A DNA stretch of 64,000 bases. Source: Channa striata (taxonomy: Eukaryota; Chordata; Actinopteri; Anabantiformes; Channidae). The stretch is from the NCBI GenBank assembly GCA_033026295.1, contig CM065170.1, positions 7,945,540-8,009,539 on the forward strand, read 5' to 3'. Shown piece by piece: positions 37,701 to 51,500 of the stretch. The notes under the pieces are model-generated. The model saw only the letters and a list, made by a program, of their open reading frames with translations, was not told the DNA's origin and did no database searches. The position numbers and the translations under genes are program-made. Position 1 is the first letter of the stretch; every line of letters begins with the position of its first letter.

Positions 37701-40700
37701 CTGAATAAAGGAGTGAGAGAAGGAGGGGAGCGACTGGCTGAACGAGAGAAAGCAGAATCCAGGCTCCCATTGACAGCCCAGCCTGTCGAATGTATGAACA
37801 TTTCTCTGTGTGAACCAAGGACACAAGGGGAAATGGGCTCAGTGGGTGGACATATTGAGGCAGGCTTACTTAAAATCATGTCCTTTGAATCAGCATGACA
37901 CTCTATTGTCACGATCCACCAGGGCTATGCAAAACGTCCTCCTGCAGTGTTGAAATTCATTTTTCTGTCTTTCCTGTCCTTTTGCCTCGAGGATTTTTTA
38001 AGCGTTTGTGTGTTTTTTCGCTAAATTAGCCTCCCAGTCTCTTTTGTTCTGAAGATATTTGCGAAATGAAAAGTTGGAAGGAGAAATATGCAATTGGGTA
38101 ATAAAGAAATGTGCATTTGCGTCAGACTTGGTCAAACAGCGGTCAAGCAAAAGAACAAAGATGACAGATGTAATGCATCATCAATTGAAGATATTAAAAA
38201 GATTCAGCTAATTTTTTGGAAGCATTTGACAAAACTTTGTGCTGAGACCTAAATCCTTTGGCTGCAGTTGCTTTTGTTTATAACCCAGACTCGAAACTGC
38301 ACACTTTCCCATTTATTAGAAATGTCTCAAAAATCCCACCCTCTTCCCCACACACACACACACACACACACACAGGAACAGACTTGGATTGATTTCCTAT
38401 CTCGCACAATCTGTTTTAAGATTTTAAGGAGACATAATGAAGCCAATCGCCTCCATTTCCCTTGCATAGCTACTGATGACAAAAGACTCTGAGTTTCCTA
38501 CGCAGCAGGGTGTGAATGAATGTGAGAAATGGTGAAATAAACAGTAGACTGCAGATCAGGAGAAGATTACTACCGGACCCTTGATGCTGCACCTTTCACC
38601 TCTGCTGTCTTTCTTTTTACATTTATCCTCAGTAGATTATTTTCTCATTTAATGACAAAAAAAAAAATACGCGTGCCTATTTGAAGGGCTTTTGTATTGT
38701 TAAGCTGGCTATTTTCCGCACTAAAGCCACGGTGCAGGTCTCTTTCATTTCTTTCTCTCTCTGCCACTGTGCTGCCTGCGTGTGTTCGTAGAACGGGCAA
38801 GAAGGAAGTGACACACCTTTGCAGCAAAGTGTAGCGTATTGACTTGTCCCGGCAGCTCTGATTATCAGGTGGCTTATCTGTAGCGGTGGCTGATGGGTGG
38901 CTGATGAACCCCAAACCAGGAGCTGACATTTTCCTGCCCCGTGGCTGAGAGACAGGGGGAGGATGCAGGTGTCCGTTCAGGTCTAATGGGCCATCCATTC
39001 AGTCGTTTAATTGAGTGTCTTTTATCTGCCTCCAGTGACCTCTTTTAGTCTCCATTTCTCCCTCTTCATTCCTTTCACTCGTCGTTTTTTTTTTTTTTAC
39101 TGCGCCCAACCCCTCTTCTTCCTTCTGTCTTTCCCTTCCCTCTCCAAACTCTCTGCTTTATACTGGTCTGACAGCACAGCCATCTGCCATCTGCGCATTT
39201 CCTACAGCTTACTCCGACTTTAGGCATCACATGTTGTTTTCTAAACACATCTGACTAGCTGTGAGGAGACAGTACGATGGCGAGGTGCACTTTCCGTTTC
39301 AAATCAATATCCAGGAAAAAAGTTTTTCTCCCATTTTCCTCTGTCCTTTCTCCATTTTCCTCCTTTTGTCCTTTTTTTGCCCTTGTTCCTTGTGCTGTCT
39401 TTGTCTCCCTTTGGCTCTCAGCTTGTCTCCTGGTCCTTCCACTCTACTTTGTTCTCTCTCACTGTCATTAAGCCTTACATCCCCCCGTCCCCTGGTCTCA
39501 GTGTCCTTGCACACAAAGGCACAAATCCTCATTTGACATACATATTCAAAACTTTCATTTCTTAATGTACCTTGATTTTCAAAGTAAAGAATAACCCTTT
39601 TCAGTCTTAGATTTTCATTGAACACACCCAATCCTGGAATAGGAACACTTTCTAGCTTTATCGCCATCCCTTATGGCATGGGGTGTGAGCCTTTATGCAC
39701 AGTTTCCAGTTGTGTCAAGGCTTAGGACCAGTCCTTTTATTGCCTTCTGTATAGTCTCGTACCCTTTCTATTACAGGAATGGCTTTGAGCAGGCAATATA
39801 AATATTTTATGAAACTCTTAGTGAATAAATGAATGAATGGGTTGATTTAGTCATGTGTTATGCCAAGTTGTATCCCAACCTCCATGGGAATATAAAACAC
39901 CATTTTACAAACTGCTTCCAGTAGGTTAATAATTCCAATAGTTACCGCAGAGAAGAAACATTATTTCCAAAATAGATCATCATAATCATTTAAAACTCGT
40001 AGCAGTTTTCACCATAGTCACTGTTACTCCGCTTCTCCCCGATACAAAGTTTTCTAATTAGCTCCTTTAGTATTTTGTTAATAGGATGTCAACTTAAATT
40101 TGTCCTTTTTAAAACAACTTTTCTTACTCATTGTGAATCATTCATGTCCATCATCTCAGTCATATCACTTTATCTTTTAAAGAAAACTAGATAGACAAAA
40201 TACTTCCCTTTTTTAATTTCTCCTAAAACACATGCTGGCCAAACACACTATTTATGCATTACAAATCACTGGAAATGAATTATAATTTAGTCTGGTCTAC
40301 TATGCATATAGAGTATTTAAATGATATATTTTGGCATATTAAACTTAACCTTTGCTTTCTTCCGTATCAGTCCCTATCTGAAAACACTAATCACCTGGTG
40401 TCCAAGGTTCTCTATATTTATCAGTATTAAAATCTATTATAATCAGATTACTAAAATCCTGTAAAATGTCTTTCTCCTCATCATCCAACAAAAACCCAAC
40501 TGTGGGCATTAAAAAGCCGCCTCCAGAATTAATTCTTGACCTTTGCCTCTGACGGGAGATAACATCTGCCCTTCCACAAGAAAGAAAGTCTAATTTTACA
40601 GCCATTTTGTTCAAAATTACAATGGGGAGCGTGTTATACAGGGCCATTTTGATGAGCAGGAGAACAGTGAGAATTAGAATAAGAGCGGCAGAGGGAGCAG

Positions 40701-42526
40701 AGAGGATGATAGAGTCTCATATAATTTGCTGTGACCTAATTGCAACATTATAAATTGAACTCCTTTTACCTCTATATCAAGGTCGGCTACATATAATATA
40801 TGTTAGAGATGTAGTGTAACTTTATCCTGCATGCATTATTTTCAGATAAGGCAGCTCGCTTCGTGACTACAATGTAAATTATCACAAATGGCACAATAGT
40901 GAGGCGAGAGTCTTAGCAGCCCACATTTTGGCAAGTGTGCTGAGAGACAGTTGGAAATCCCACATCTTAACTTTGAGAGAGTTTGTTTTAAGACAAGATT
41001 ACAGTTAGTCAAGCTCTCATCTATATTTATTTTAGTGAGCAATACAGCCCGAGGGCTGGAGTACCCAGGGAGGCTCGAGACACCCAGTCCATCCTGCTTT
41101 GTACTTCTCAGCTGCAGCGCCATAAATGGATAATAATGCCCTAACGGTTTTATCACAATGGGGAAAGTGATTATAAACCAGAGACGCACATGCACATGCA
41201 TAGTCACAATGTTCTCGAGGCTGGACTCCTGCCTCTCTTAGCCTGTAGTGGATAATTAGCATCTCTCACACGTGCTTAGGCTTGATTAAAACTCAGTTTA
41301 CAGTGAGCAGCGCTGTGAGGTCGCCATCTGTCACCTGCCGAGACCGCCATGAGACGCACTGTAGTCACAGGGATGGCGGAAAGATGGTGTGTGTATGTAT
41401 GTGGCTGTTTTGATGAAGGAGAGAAAAAGACGCGGCATAGAAAGAGAAATGGCACAGACGGGTGAGGCATGAAGCGTTCGGAAGCATTCTGTTTCAATAA
41501 GCAGTCCCCCTCTCTCCCTATTGCTCATATATTAGGGCCGAATCACATATTTTCTACGTTGGCAGAAAAAGCTCCTGTCGGCAGGTTTGGGATTTGTCTT
41601 ATTTACTTGAACTTTATAACCTTGTGACTGCAGTTTTGGGAATACTCATGTTTATACTTGGATGTCAAATAGAAGGTGTGAGAATTCCAAGGCTCATAAA
41701 ACCTACAGTGTGTGAAAGGCACTTTATTTTTCCCCAAATGCATGTGTATCTATCAAATAATAGGATTTATTTCCCTTAAATACAAAGAATATCATTTCAC
41801 AGCTGCAAAACACAGAGCATTGTAACTGTATAGTGTTTTTAGCTAAATGCTGCATTTATTGAATACATTTCCATACCCAACGATATTATAACAAACATGA
41901 TAGCAATTATAGTTTTATACATGTTATATAGTTGTCTTTTCTCTATGGTAATAAACTCAATATTGTCATCTTAAAAACTAAAGTAATTTATATCTCAGCT
42001 TCCATTTTTCTAAGCTACAGTAGGAAGAGTCTTTCCAACGTGACCCAGAGACCCACATAAAATTAAAATATTTATTGAAACCTGACTCATGGGTCCAAAC
42101 ATTGTCGCCACATTTCTGCATATTGTATTACAGGCACTATAATGTTAAATTTTGCTCTTTGTGTTTTTCTTGATTTGCATTGGAAAATTCTCTACATGGC
42201 ACGAGCCTACAATTTTCCAGCCACTGCCATCGGTGTGTGAATGTGAATGTGAACTGGTGAATGGCAAGCAACACTTCAAAGCGCTTTGAACAGAAGCGCT
42301 TTATAAATGTCCATCTACTATTTACAATTTCAATTAGTACATTATGTACAAAAGAAAGCAAACCCATTGCAAGTGAACTGCAATAAGAGTTGTTAACTAG
42401 GTGTAATATACATATACATTTTTAATAAAAGTTGAGTGTACTTTGTACTTCTTAACAAACATAATACTTATTTAAGTACTGCAATACTACCCTCAGTCTC
42501 TTTCTCTTTACAATTAAGACCGTATC

Positions 42527-42558
<32 letters not shown>

Positions 42559-45500
42559 GTAATTATGAAATATGAAAAGTACTTCACAGTGTACTGCATG
42601 ACCATAAAAACTAGTTTTACCTGCAGCAGTGCACTTTGGAAAACTTTGAGCCTGCCTGCGTCCTTAGCAAATGCCGGCAGAGGGTGCTTCAAGGGCAGAG
42701 AAAGGTCAAAGGTCAGCTGCACTGTGTTGATAAATTGCACAGGGGTGTTTCAATCCCATTAATTCCTCCCTGTATGACCCTGTAAATACCCAACTACAAG
42801 TATTGGGTTAGGCACCTTTTGTGAATTGCTGCCTCCCACTGGTGAAGTAATGTCTTCTCATTTGTTACTATTATATGTTTCATGTTGGCTTCACTCAAAA
42901 ATTATAAGCTGTTGAAGTTTACGGTTTAGTAACCCTGTGTCTGGGAAAAAAAATCAAAAGCATAGAGTAAATGTGATGTTTTTAACAAATGAAAATAAAT
43001 GTTTAATTGCACTTTTAAAATATATATATATTTCATGCCACAAATGTTGCTGGCAAAGTAGTTTACATTAAGGAGGAATAAAAAATGACATAATATCACA
43101 CTGCAGAAAGTGTAGCTGAAAAGATTGCAAGAAGAAAAATGTGCACCCTATTTGGAGGTTACGTTATATGGTATGTTGTCAGCTATTTCATGAGATTAAT
43201 CCACTCACTTCCACACGAGACAATTAACCATAAATAACCAGAGGCAGACGTATACTGTAAAATGTTTATTTATACAATATTTGAACTTAAATAAATGAAT
43301 ATAATATTGTGCGGTACGTTGCTGTGAAAGTATTACTTTGGCCAATGTGAATGATTAAGTGATATAGATGTGAACGCACCAGAGAGTGTGTTTTTTTGCC
43401 TCAGCTACCGCAGTGTAGATAGATGACGATGTGAAATATCTTTTCATTAAAATCAGTTATTGATTTTAGTAAAGTATAGTTACAACCTTATGCTGTAGCT
43501 TTGTATTCTCGGAAACAGCCGGTTATTTCTGCACAGTTTGTGTGTTGTGTGTGTGTGTGATGATATTACAGAACTACCATGGCATTTAACTGCGTGGTCA
43601 TATGCTTCTTTAAGGAGCTTGTCTCAATCTCTAAACCAGTCTCACATCTCTCTGAAATGTGAGCATGCATCTCTTGTGTGTGCAGGCGAGCGTGTGCACT
43701 CGGTGCTTATACATCTTATTTTCACAGTAGGTTGGTATTTCTTTTCAGTTGCATTCGTAATTTGAAAGCAACTGAGAGGTTGGAAACTGTGAGCAGACAG
43801 AAGTCATTTGGGACTTCAGCAATTCAAGGCCTGTGGAAGTGTACTCACAGTTTGGCACAATTAGTACTAAAAGGGGTCCCTGCTTGACAAATTAGCACAC
43901 AAAATGTCAGCCGGTAGTTTAGCACATCCACAATGAGCCCTTGCAAATTAGCACATATTTTGAGGAGGGAGCTGGCACATTATTATGAATAGAGAGAGCT
44001 TGGCAAATTAGCACATCTGTTGCCAGCACTCAGAATTAATACATGTTATATGATCACTGGTTCCCACTTGGAGTTGGGTCAGGGATGAGGGTGGTAGCAC
44101 ACTTTTCTAATTGAAGACTGTGCGTGTACGTGCTCATTATAAGGAATTGGTGAGATTGATTTTTGGCCGGGCATTGGCTAATTATTAATACCGAGCGCAA
44201 CTTAATGTAGGCATCTTTGAACGCTGCAAGTGTGGGCTTTAAATTCTTACATCAGTCACATTTTCCGTGGACTCAGTTGTTTCTTACCTGACAGGTTTGT
44301 TTAGGCTCAATCTTTGGAGTGCAGGACTGTGTATGTGCACGTGTGTTTGTTCAAGTGCGAGAGCCAGCTGGAGGCTTAGCGTCTTGCAGTGGCAGGTGAC
44401 AGTCCAGTCCAGTGTCGAGAGGCTTTAGGGTGACAGACGTGATTCTGTTCTGGAGACAACACCAACAAATAGCCACACAAGTCAGATAACAATAGCTAAA
44501 CTGTTGTTCGCATCAGCTGCTGACTGTTGGCTTTATGTTGACTGTCTCCAGCAAACTTAGGCTCACTAATTTATATGGATTTTTAATATTCTTATTTTGC
44601 GTTTTTTTCTTTTTTATGTTGTGGACTTTTTAAAATTTAATTTTTGTTTTTATAGCGTTATTTGTATAACACCATGCTATATAACTCTACACTCTTATGA
44701 CTTTCATCTAATCGAAGCTGTGGTTTGCCAGGGTTCAATTATGAACGTACTGTGAGTCTTAAAGAAAAATAAACCTCTGTTTACCAAATTTAATGTTTTC
44801 TTTATCTTGCTCTTACAAAAACAATACTCTCTGTGATACTATTTTTGGGCCAGTGTTACGTGTAACCTCTGCTACCAACAGTATAAAAGCAGCATATGCG
44901 TCTGCCCGTGCAGAGCAGAAAAGACTATCACTCACTGCGAAACAAAAATGTTAGTGACAAATGAAGTCATGCCATACATCTCTTCAAATAGCTTTCGAAT
45001 GAAGGTGGCTCATTTATGTAATATCATAGCAACGTTGAGTGTCCTGCTCAATGACGTATCCCATGTCCTGGGCAGATTCCTGGGGATCTTCATCGAGAGA
45101 CAGAATTGGCCCTTATGCAGCATAGGAAGGTCAGTTTACCACAAGGGGATCTTCAGATTAATGACCAGGGGCGGTGACTCTCTGCAGGCCTTCATGCATC
45201 ATGTCCCATTCAGCACCAAACATGGCAGGGAACGCTCCCACCGGGAGTTTTTGGGATATTTACAGAGCGTTTCCATCACTTTTACCTCCTGCCTATTGGC
45301 TCTGAGCACTGATCCTCATCAGCTGAAAGATGTAGGGAGACAGAAGCAGGCCAGGGAGTTGGGGTGTGGTGGTGGAGGTCTCGAAGCCTAACGCAGTGAC
45401 TCCTTGTGCATACCTGGGTCACTTACCATAGCGACAGGGTTGCTCACCGGTTGCCATGGCAGCCACCCTACAGCCCACCGTCATCCTGCAGCTGCGCTGC

Positions 45501-48500
45501 TGGTCATTAGTCACAGAGACAGGCTGTCCGCACTATCTAAATGCCCTTCCTCCACCAATCAGCTGCTTAGATTCCAAAACTGCAGATGCCTCTCAGCCAT
45601 AGTATAGATGCATGAGTCGCCATGGCAACATATCTGACTCTCATCTCCCATTGTACAATCATCCTTGAGAGCTAACTGTATTTTCACTCGTGGTTTAGCA
45701 AGGAACCCTTTTCTTTTACTAGTAAATACATTCTCGTTGGTAGCACCTATAGTGTTGATTTTATCTTGGTTTATAACAGCATGTGAGATGTAGTATATAT
45801 TTTACCAAATGTGAGGCACATTGTAGTCATCTTTACATTAAATTTAAGGTTTGTCCATTAGCATTGATTATGCCCTTCAAAGGTGAATAATTTCTCTTTA
45901 CAGGAATCAATTTCAAATTAACTTTATTTCTGTCAGAAACCAGGGTATAGTGTTATGTTCAATATAAAATGCACTTGATTAACTCTGAGCAGTTATTAAA
46001 AGGGAGTCAAATTTACATAGAGGAGTTGCGTTTTCATTTTGACTTTCTGCTCACTCTCTCCATCTCTCTCACACATACACTGAGACACTCAGATCAGCAG
46101 GCCTGTTTTTTCATCAGGGTGATTATCCAGCTCATAACTCACTCAGAGCTTTCATTTGCACTATAATTCACACCAGTCCCTATGATGGCGGCTCCATAAT
46201 TCACACACACACTGATTATCTGAGCTATAACTCACACACCTGCAATCAGATGGACCACAACAGCAAGTAGTGAGAGGAAGATAGATAGATAGATGACGCA
46301 ATTTGGGGCATTATTAGACTTGAAACAAGCTAAATATACATCACACCCCTTATCAGTGTGTGTGCAAGTCCAAGATGGTGAGATTTGGAAGAAAGATTAG
46401 CCTTTCAGTGTAAACAATGCTGAGGATCCATTCCCTAAAAATGTAAACCATTGACTCAAATAATATGAGATTACAAAGAGCATTAAATCAAACGATACCA
46501 ATTTCATTTTCCATGTGCTATCATATTCGCAGGTAATTGAATGTTTGACATCTCCCTTGAAATATTTAATGTTCCTACTCCTCTGTGTTCTCAGAGGTAT
46601 ACAGTTTCTTTCACACCAGCACTTCTAAGCCAAACAGTGTGGCTAAGAAATCTGATGAGCAAAACTTAATACTCACTCTGCTCATTTTCAGATGCCTTAA
46701 ACAGACCAGTGGAGCTCCATCTGTTCCCTCGGGGCAATAGTGTAATAATTACCTATTAGGTCAGACTGACATGATTCCTATCATCTTTAATGGCAATACT
46801 TGGTTATTCATTCTTTTGAAGATTAATGTGCCATTTTACTGAAATGAAAAGCCACAAATAGTTCACATTATCATGGCGTAGAGAGGCACAAAGCATGCAT
46901 CCTGCTCGAGTGCTTTTAAGTTTGTGTGTTTTCACCTCACACTGCGACATTGCTTTCCATTTCAGTTCTTATTGGATTATCTACAAAAAGGAAAAACAAA
47001 AAGAACGGAAGAAAGCAAAACATATTGCATGGCTATGCTGTGGTGACAGTGATAAAGCTCACTTCCCTTAGTTAATGGCATCTTCTTTGCCCTCTTGCTC
47101 CTCTTTTCTGTCACTCCCAGTCGCTATTTATAGCTACAGTGTCTATCACCGCACGCTGCACTCTATTGCTTTCTCCAACTCTTTTAAAAATGCATCTCAA
47201 TCTGTCTTTTTCTCATCCTGCCTCATTTTTCCTTTGCTCTTTAATTGAATCGATAAACAGGCTTTAAACTTCTTCTTTTTTTTTTTTCTACTTTGGATTT
47301 CATCAAACCGACTTTCTGTCCTTTGACAGGGTGGGAGCCGCGGATGGACTCCTGAACTCACGCTCTTGTCTCAGCGAGAGCGTTTCTCAGAGCTGCTCTC
47401 ACAACAGCCTTTCATCTCCCACCTCCCCTCATGCATTCTCTTTTAAGTTTGATTTCTGTAAAGCTTTCTCAGGATTTAGTCCGTCCTCAAAGGTGTAATA
47501 GCTGTTGGAGTTTAGCTTTGCTTTTCTTTTCATTGTGTTTATTTTGAAAGTTTAAAGTGGTTGCCTGACTCTACAACTGTTTCAGCTGTTTGACATAGAA
47601 ATGATTTTGTAAAACGTGTTTTATGCTATATGCTTTCCCATATCACAACACTGAAAACAGGTATTAATTTATCCTATTGAAGGATGTGTAAAAACAAATG
47701 TGCTTATTTTCATTTACTCCAGTTACATCTAAAATTGAATATGACCTATATTATATAAAGAGTACAAAGAGCAAAACTGTAGAGATTTTGCAAATGTATC
47801 CAAAACCCTTAGAAGGCAGAGCATGTTCCCAGTTGTAACTACAATATGTCAATTTAAGTCGAACATACATTTACAGACATACATTTCTGGGGATTGTCAA
47901 AAATAAATGATTTCAGGTAAGCGATGTTTTGACATAATCTCAAAATGCAGCACGTTGGTGGTGGGTTGGTTCTTTGTTTGGGATTCTGAGTCACACTGAT
48001 GGACCATCTGGATCTTTGTTTGTGTTCAGGCCAAAATAATTGACAAGTCTGAAAGAAGCTGTTTTGAGAGGACAACACCTAACTTTGTGGTGGTAATTAT
48101 GTTGTCTGGCTGATGTGGTGTGGAGAACATCTCTATTGTTTGTGTTTCTGTTGAGGCTTTTACTTACTAATGAGGATTGCAAGGTGTGATTCTCATATAT
48201 CCAAAAGGTAACAAGATTCTCAGCCTGGCACAGCATGGTACTCCCATCAGGACGCTCTTCTATTACATGGTGCAGACATAATGATTTGAACTTCTGAGTT
48301 GATTTGTTTTTAATGTGTTCAGTGCCCTTATTCTCTCTTTCGCCTCTCTGCTTATTTGCCTTTTTGCCCTCGTTTCTCTGTTCCCTGTACTCCTCTGTTT
48401 TTTTTTCCCTCCCCTCCAATTGAGGAATCATTGAAATCAATGGGACCAAATAGAAGGGTGAACCTTCCTGTCAAGGCTGAGCGAGGGAGTTAAAGAAGGG

Positions 48501-51500
48501 CACCCACCCCTGAACTCACCTCCCTACGCCACTAATTGCCTATAATTACACAGACGATTTCCACAGAATGCAAATCAGCTGAGATCCGAATGCCTAATCC
48601 GCGTAAATCTGTTACATGTCAGCATGTGACTGAGCTGTGAAATGCAGCGAATACAATAGCACCAGTAATATAAGCGTACAAATACTGAAGTGTTAAAGAT
48701 GATAGCACTGCTTGAGCTGTAATTGCCTGCATCATATCGATTTTTTTACTTGTCACTTGTGCTTAGGAATCTATTGCAATTACAGGAGAAGGAAGTGGCT
48801 ATTCAGGGGTCTTGTTCCCTGATTTATTTTTTTTCTCATCTCACAGGAGGAATATTCGAATCCATTGAGAGCGGCCCCTCCGGAGCAGAGGAACTAGCCT
48901 TTAAATTTGCCTTGAACACAATCAACAGGAACCGCACCTTGCTCCCAAACACCACACTCACCTATGACATCCAGAGAATAAACATCTTTGACAGCTTTGA
49001 GGCCTCCAGGAAAGGTGAGTCATGATTTTTAGAAAGGAGGTTGAGCAGAAGGTCAATTTTGACTGCAAGTTGCAAGAAATAATGTGAAGTGAGCAATAAA
49101 ATAATTCAGAAAAACAAAAGTGACTAACTGCATCTGAATGTTGTATTTACTATCCTCAGTATTAATTGTGTTTATGTGCCTTCAAACATTCCCACAATAA
49201 AATGAAACGCTGTATTTACTCCATACACATTTATTTTCTGCTAGCAATCACAAAAAAATTGATAGATGCAGAAAATACAGATGTGACATTACAACTGCCA
49301 CCGATGGTTGAAAATGACCAGGATTCATGAATTATTGCATTGTGCCATTGCATTGCAGAAACAATGTAAAAAGCTAGTTATAGATATTTGGTTTTCATAG
49401 AAATATCACTACATTTCCTAAACCTGCTAGTGTCCCTCAGGTGTTAAACAGACTGACCTGTTCTAATTGCTACTACTCTACCAGCATGTGACCAGCTTTC
49501 CCTCGGGGTGGCGGCCATTTTTGGCCCCTCACACAGCTCATCGGCCAATGCAGTCCAGTCCATCTGCAACGCTCTGGGAGTGCCCCACATCCAGACCAAG
49601 TGGAAGCATCAAGTGTCCGACAACAGGGACTCATACTATGTCAGCCTGTACCCCGACTTCTCCTCCCTCAGTAGAGCCATCCTTGACCTGGTACACTTCT
49701 TCAAGTGGAGAACAGTCACTGTGGTCTATGACGACAGCACAGGTACAGGTACAGTTGGTGTCTGTCTCTATCTTCAAGTGGTGCGTCTGTTTCGTGTGAT
49801 GATGAATGTGACAGGTTTTTTTTTAAAGCTGCAGCCTTTGCACCGTAAACTGTCCAGAAAAAAAAAAGAGAGGTTCCAGGTGAGCTACAAAAAGCAGCAG
49901 TGATTCTGAGAGTTCAGGGAGTGCTTTGTAACCTGTCAAGTTAATTCAGAAATCAATAGCTTACTGTTCTGCCTCAGTCCTCCAGGTGCTGCCCATGTCA
50001 GTCTTCCAGGAGAGTGAGCAGCAGCATAGAAAAAAAAAGAGAACCACATTACCCAGAATGACCTAGTGTCTCTTCAGATTAATGCAATGCAGAATTGTAG
50101 TATGTGGGGGCTGACAACAGCCATTAATAACACACAGAGACACTCGATCTCTGAGGGTGGCTATCAAATGTATCTGTGAGCCATTTTGTCTATCCTGTGA
50201 CTTTGTGGAGTGTCTGATATTATGCGTTTTAAAGACAACTTGTATTTTAGCTGGAGTGCAGTGATATTTTTATGAGCTAAAGTATAATCGCTCCAGAGAA
50301 GATAACAGTGTTCAAATGCTCATTTGCCTTTTACAAGCTTTTTGGCAAGATATGGTTGACATTTTAATGCAGTAAATTGGACAGATGTGAAAGGAGGTTT
50401 AAAACACAGACAGGTTGCTTAATGGATGCGCTCCCCACTGTGACGACATGAATATTGTTTTGTAGTTGACATCCTAAACCGTGTATTCTAATAGACATTA
50501 AACTCCTTCTGCTCCTTTGATCAACTAACACTTAAAATATTAGTTTTTACTGCAATTTTGCTCCTCCACGTTCACTAATTTCACATCTGTTGCGTATATT
50601 TCAGTGAATCCCCAGTCCTGCAGCCTCCTAGTGCCTGTACGTTAACAGATGATATCTCAATTCATCCCACTTGCCACATTATTCTGACTCATCTCCTTGA
50701 CCTCTATTCACTTCCTGCCTTAGAGCTCAGTATGTTAACACCCTCATTCTCCAACAAACTGCCTGAGTGAGATGCCAAAAGGTTACCTCTCGCCTCTCTC
50801 TCTGTCAGATAGGAGCTGCTTGGGCCTGCTCTGTGGAGCATTTCTCTTGTAACACACCTGACACCCTGAAAAGTGTGACAGCTGCACAGCCATGGTGCTT
50901 CCCCCCACCGCTTCCACTCGGTCCCAGGCTGTAATCACACAGCTTCATGCTCCAGGGCCCTGCACTGCTGATTGGAGCCTATCTGACGGCTGGCAGGAAA
51001 AACTATCGGAGGGGATAAAATATTCACACACAGCCGTTAGAAGATCCAGGGGGAAAGTCTGAAGGCATTAGCCAGAGCCCACAAACATCTACGCTGACAG
51101 TGTTTCCCAAACGTTGAGCTCCCTTGACAGATTTTTTTTTCTTGCTTAACACCTCCCAAAGTGTCAGTACGAACAAAAACAGGGAGACGCAGACAAGCCC
51201 CAGAGTCGGGCTCTATTGGGATTACCTGAGGGAAGCTCTAGGAGGTTCACTATTCCTCCCTACAATGGTACTGTTCACAACAAGACCTGCATGTTCCTAT
51301 TTCACACCAATCTTTCTATAGGCCTGAGGGAGACCCAGCCCTACCCACAGTAAGACCATTAAACGGCTCACACAGCACTTCATTTCAAAATAAAAAATAG
51401 GCTGAGCTATCTTAAAAGTGGTTCAACGAAAAAAAATCCTATCTCTCTCCAGTTCCCTCTCAAACTATCCTCGCTGCTCCATCCATTTTTATACCCATGA

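Larger units (their letters stand above)
31705..48846 (+). other. grik2: grik2 intron 1 (17,142 bp)
   Basis: Begins gtaaga and ends with a polypyrimidine tract and cacag. No credible coding exon was found in it. It holds a RE1-like site at 33383-33398, microsatellites (33859, 38349, 42528), a degenerate repeat at 42218-42312, a tandem ATTAGCACA array at 43888-44015, a TATA-ORF-X-box group at 44882-45629 and a perfect palindromic stem at 37201-37220. The rest is AT-rich non-coding sequence. Confidence 0.9.

Noticed and set aside
37290..37826. 178-codon minus-strand ORF in intron 1.
   Set aside because: The longest frame in the window but with no recognisable family and ordinary composition; antisense to the intron without promoter or exon signals.
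48723..48846. In-frame ATG and 41 open codons running straight into grik2 exon 2, which could suggest an alternative N terminus.
   Set aside because: The stretch contains the polypyrimidine tract and acceptor of intron 1, lacks a convincing signal-peptide cleavage site or promoter, and exon 1 already supplies a good signal peptide.
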